From assembly GCF_014764405.1 (NCBI RefSeq), contig NZ_CP061725.1, forward strand, positions 2,790,001 to 2,854,000: 64,000 bases of DNA, written 5' to 3'. This document shows, one piece after another, positions 62,342-64,000 of the stretch; position 1 is the stretch's first letter; each line of letters starts with the position of its first letter. The notes below the pieces were generated by a model, which did not search any database, had not been told where the DNA came from, and saw only the letters and a list, made by a program, of their open reading frames with translations. This DNA is from Micromonospora craniellae (lineage in GTDB: Bacteria > Actinomycetota > Actinomycetes > Mycobacteriales > Micromonosporaceae). Both the position numbers and the translations under genes were made by a program.

Positions 62342-63943
62342 ATGCGATCGGGGCAGGTACGGCTGGCGATCGACTGCGGAAGTGCCAGCACAACCGGGGT
62401 GGTGGCGTGGACGGACGGGTCGTGGTCGCCGCTGTCGTTCGACGGCGAGCCAGGACTACCGAGTGCGGTGCTGGTCGCCGACGACGGGTCGGTTGTGACG
62501 GGGCAGCAAGCATGGCAGGCGGCAGTGAAGCAGCCGCAAAGATTCGTTCCCGTCCCCCGTCGCCCCGCCGATGAGCAAGTCAGCGTGGCCGGTAGGGAGA
62601 TAGCGCTGGCGGATCTGGTGGCGGCGACGCTGCGGCGTGCCGCTGACGAGGCACGACGGCTCGCTGGCGGCGAGGTCGAGGATGTGCGGTTGGTGGTGCC
62701 GGCGGGGTGGGGGCCGCGGCGTCGTACCTGGCTTCGTCACGTGGCGCATCGGGCGGGTCTGCCGCAGCCGCGTTTGGTGGAGGCGCCGGTGGCGGTGGCC
62801 TCGCATCTGCTCGCCGGAGGTGTGCCTCTGCCGGTGGGTTCGGTCATCGTGGTGTGTGACCTGGGTGGCGGCGCCGAGGTGAGCGTGGTCCGCCGCAGTG
62901 CGGTCGGCTTCGAGATCCTCTCCACTCTCGCGGACCCGGATGCCGGTGGTGACGCCATCGACGCGGCGATGACTGCCGCCCTGTCCCCTGTCCCGGTCGC
63001 TGCGGGGACCGGTGAGGAGGTGGCGTTGACGGCGAGTGTCCGGACGGCGAAGCATGCCCTGTTCGCGCATGCGGCGGTGACGGTTGCGGTGCCGTCCGGT
63101 CCGGCGGTGGTGGTCAACGACCTGGTGTTGACGCAGGCGGCCCGTCCGGTCCTGGAACGCGCGGCCGATTTGGTCCGGGATGCGGTGGACGCGGCGGAGG
63201 TCGACCCAGCGACGGTGGCGGGGTTGTGGTGTGCGGGTGGGACGGCGCAGATGCGACTGGTGGCGGAGGTGCTGGCCACCGACACAGGTCTCACGCCGTT
63301 CCTGGTGCAGGATCCGCCGCTCGCGGCCGCGCAGGGGGCGGCGGACGCCGGCGCGCGGAGTCCGGGCCAGGGCCCGGAGGTGGTGGTGGAGCCGTTGCCG
63401 TCGGTGGGGCGGGCGCTGGCGGTGGCGGTGTCGGGGTTCGCGTCGTTGGCGTTGGTGTCGCACATGCTGTTCACCCCGGTGTGGAACAGCGCGGCGATGG
63501 GGAAGTGGGCGACGTTGAACTGGGGCGAGCTGGCGATGGCGTCGGTCTTCGCGATGCTCGCCTGTCTCGGTGTGGGCACGGTTCTGGGTGCGGCGTTGGC
63601 GTCGCGTACCGACACCGGGTTGCCGTTGTCGCCGGGGGCGCAGGTCGCCACCGGCATCCTCACCGCCTCCTGGCTGGGTGTCGCCGTGGCGTGTATGTAC
63701 GCGGTGGTGGGCAGCCAGTACATCGGTATGGAGCTGGGGCCGTTCCTGCGCTGGTCGGTGGTGCCGATCGTGCCGATCGTGGTGGTGGCGGCGGTTCTCG
63801 CGGTGATCGCCATACGCGGGTGGCGTACGCCGGTGGGTGGCTGGTCGCGGTTCCTGGCGTTCCCGGTGTCGTCGGTGGTGACGGCGACGGTGGGGATGCT
63901 GGTGCGGGTCTGTCAAGTTAACGGTGTAACTGGGGTTGGTTGA
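62342..63943 (+). CDS. Hsp70-like ATPase-domain protein with C-terminal membrane helices, truncated by IS256
   Basis: ATG 62342. Residues 1-340 form an actin/Hsp70-type ATPase domain: RLAIDCGSASTTGVVAW (phosphate 1), VEAPVAVASHLL, SVIVVCDLGGGAEVSVV (phosphate 2) and VAGLWCAGGTAQMRLV (adenosine motif). There is no Hsp70 substrate-binding domain. Instead, four hydrophobic helices follow (AVAVSGFASLALVSHMLF, ELAMASVFAMLACLGVGTV, TGILTASWLGVAVACMYAV, VVPIVPIVVVAAVLAVIAI). The frame enters IS256 copy 3 at 63906 and stops at 63943, so the natural end is lost. It may be a membrane-tethered chaperone-like or signalling ATPase. Confidence 0.75.
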   Translation: MRSGQVRLAIDCGSASTTGVVAWTDGSWSPLSFDGEPGLPSAVLVADDGSVVTGQQAWQAAVKQPQRFVPVPRRPADEQVSVAGREIALADLVAATLRRAADEARRLAGGEVEDVRLVVPAGWGPRRRTWLRHVAHRAGLPQPRLVEAPVAVASHLLAGGVPLPVGSVIVVCDLGGGAEVSVVRRSAVGFEILSTLADPDAGGDAIDAAMTAALSPVPVAAGTGEEVALTASVRTAKHALFAHAAVTVAVPSGPAVVVNDLVLTQAARPVLERAADLVRDAVDAAEVDPATVAGLWCAGGTAQMRLVAEVLATDTGLTPFLVQDPPLAAAQGAADAGARSPGQGPEVVVEPLPSVGRALAVAVSGFASLALVSHMLFTPVWNSAAMGKWATLNWGELAMASVFAMLACLGVGTVLGAALASRTDTGLPLSPGAQVATGILTASWLGVAVACMYAVVGSQYIGMELGPFLRWSVVPIVPIVVVAAVLAVIAIRGWRTPVGGWSRFLAFPVSSVVTATVGMLVRVCQVNGVTGVG

Positions 63944-64000
63944 TCTTCTACTTGCGGCCGGCGGACAGGCGTCCGTCGAAGGTGATGTCGAAGGCGTTGA
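63906..64000 (-). mobile_element. IS256-family insertion sequence, copy 3 (partial, leaves window)
   Basis: The left end is the same as that of copies 1 and 2 (GGGTCTGTCAAGTTAACGG). The left 8-bp flank is GCTGGTGC. The element continues beyond the window edge. Confidence 0.9.
63948..64000 (-). CDS. IS256-family transposase, C-terminal end (copy 3, partial)
   Basis: The last codons of the transposase, matching 4992-5044 of copy 1. The rest lies outside the window. Confidence 0.9.
   Translation of the reverse strand, partial: NAFDITFDGRLSAGRK

Noticed and set aside
62456..63916. 486-codon minus-strand frame opposite the Hsp70-like gene
   Set aside because: Arg/His-rich shadow without motifs; the plus strand has three ATPase motifs and membrane helices.

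Overview
The window is high-GC actinomycete DNA. GTG starts are frequent, the secreted and regulatory proteins are of actinomycete type, and the gene content (NRPS remnant, SpdB/DUF2637-type membrane protein, LysM-BTAD protein, DNRLRE/LamG secreted protein) fits a Micromonosporaceae-like chromosome or large plasmid. That placement is inferred from content, not from a marker gene. No rRNA, tRNA or CRISPR array was seen.

The region is an accessory zone heavily reworked by mobile DNA. I can place the ends of most elements from inverted repeats: IS256-family copies at 4950-6356, 38203-39609 and 63906-end; IS3-family 6414-7979; ISAs1-family 15490-16846; IS5/IS427-type 18647-19701; IS66-family 25925-27485; IS982-family 27538-28526; IS701-family 32290-33809; another IS5-type element 58975-59956; and two 1938-bp group II introns (57031-58968 and 59963-61900) in opposite orientation around the last IS. 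Only two insertions keep clear target duplications (IS256 copy 1 and the IS427-type element). The others sit at junctions of unrelated truncated genes, which points to IS-mediated deletion or rearrangement.

Layout. 1-1.8 kb: HTH regulator followed by an aminoglycoside-phosphotransferase-fold gene, on the minus strand. 2.3-6.4 kb: radical-SAM-like protein with an unusual CX2CX2C cluster motif, coupled to a divergent phosphoketolase homologue that is broken by IS256 and then IS3. 7.9-12.6 kb: large secreted multidomain protein with a cut 3' end. 12.9-15.4 kb: lipoprotein and a PIN-like protein. 15.5-24.9 kb: wreck of a nonribosomal peptide cluster (C-A-T module cut twice by IS elements, Fe(II)/2-oxoglutarate hydroxylase, heterodimeric ABC exporter). 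25-28.5 kb: truncated endonuclease/exonuclease/phosphatase-fold gene with IS66 and IS982. 28.7-31.7 kb: amino-acid permease operon.

32-38.1 kb and 45-57 kb look like defence islands. The first holds a decayed Wadjet-type JetD gene split by IS701, a PaeR7I/XhoI-type restriction-modification pair and an RHH-YfbU protein. The second holds a three-gene operon of ABC three-component (Lamassu-like) architecture (small middle component, zinc-ribbon SMC-like ATPase, effector with a C-terminal PD-(D/E)XK nuclease), a Panacea-type antitoxin with an unknown overlapping partner, and a candidate HEPN protein. 40-44.6 kb: membrane LysM-BTAD regulator and DUF2637/SpdB-like protein. The right edge holds an Hsp70-like membrane protein truncated by IS256 copy 3.

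The best candidates for something new are the ABC three-component operon, the Panacea partner, the odd phosphoketolase/radical-SAM pair, and the symmetrical intron-IS-intron palindrome.
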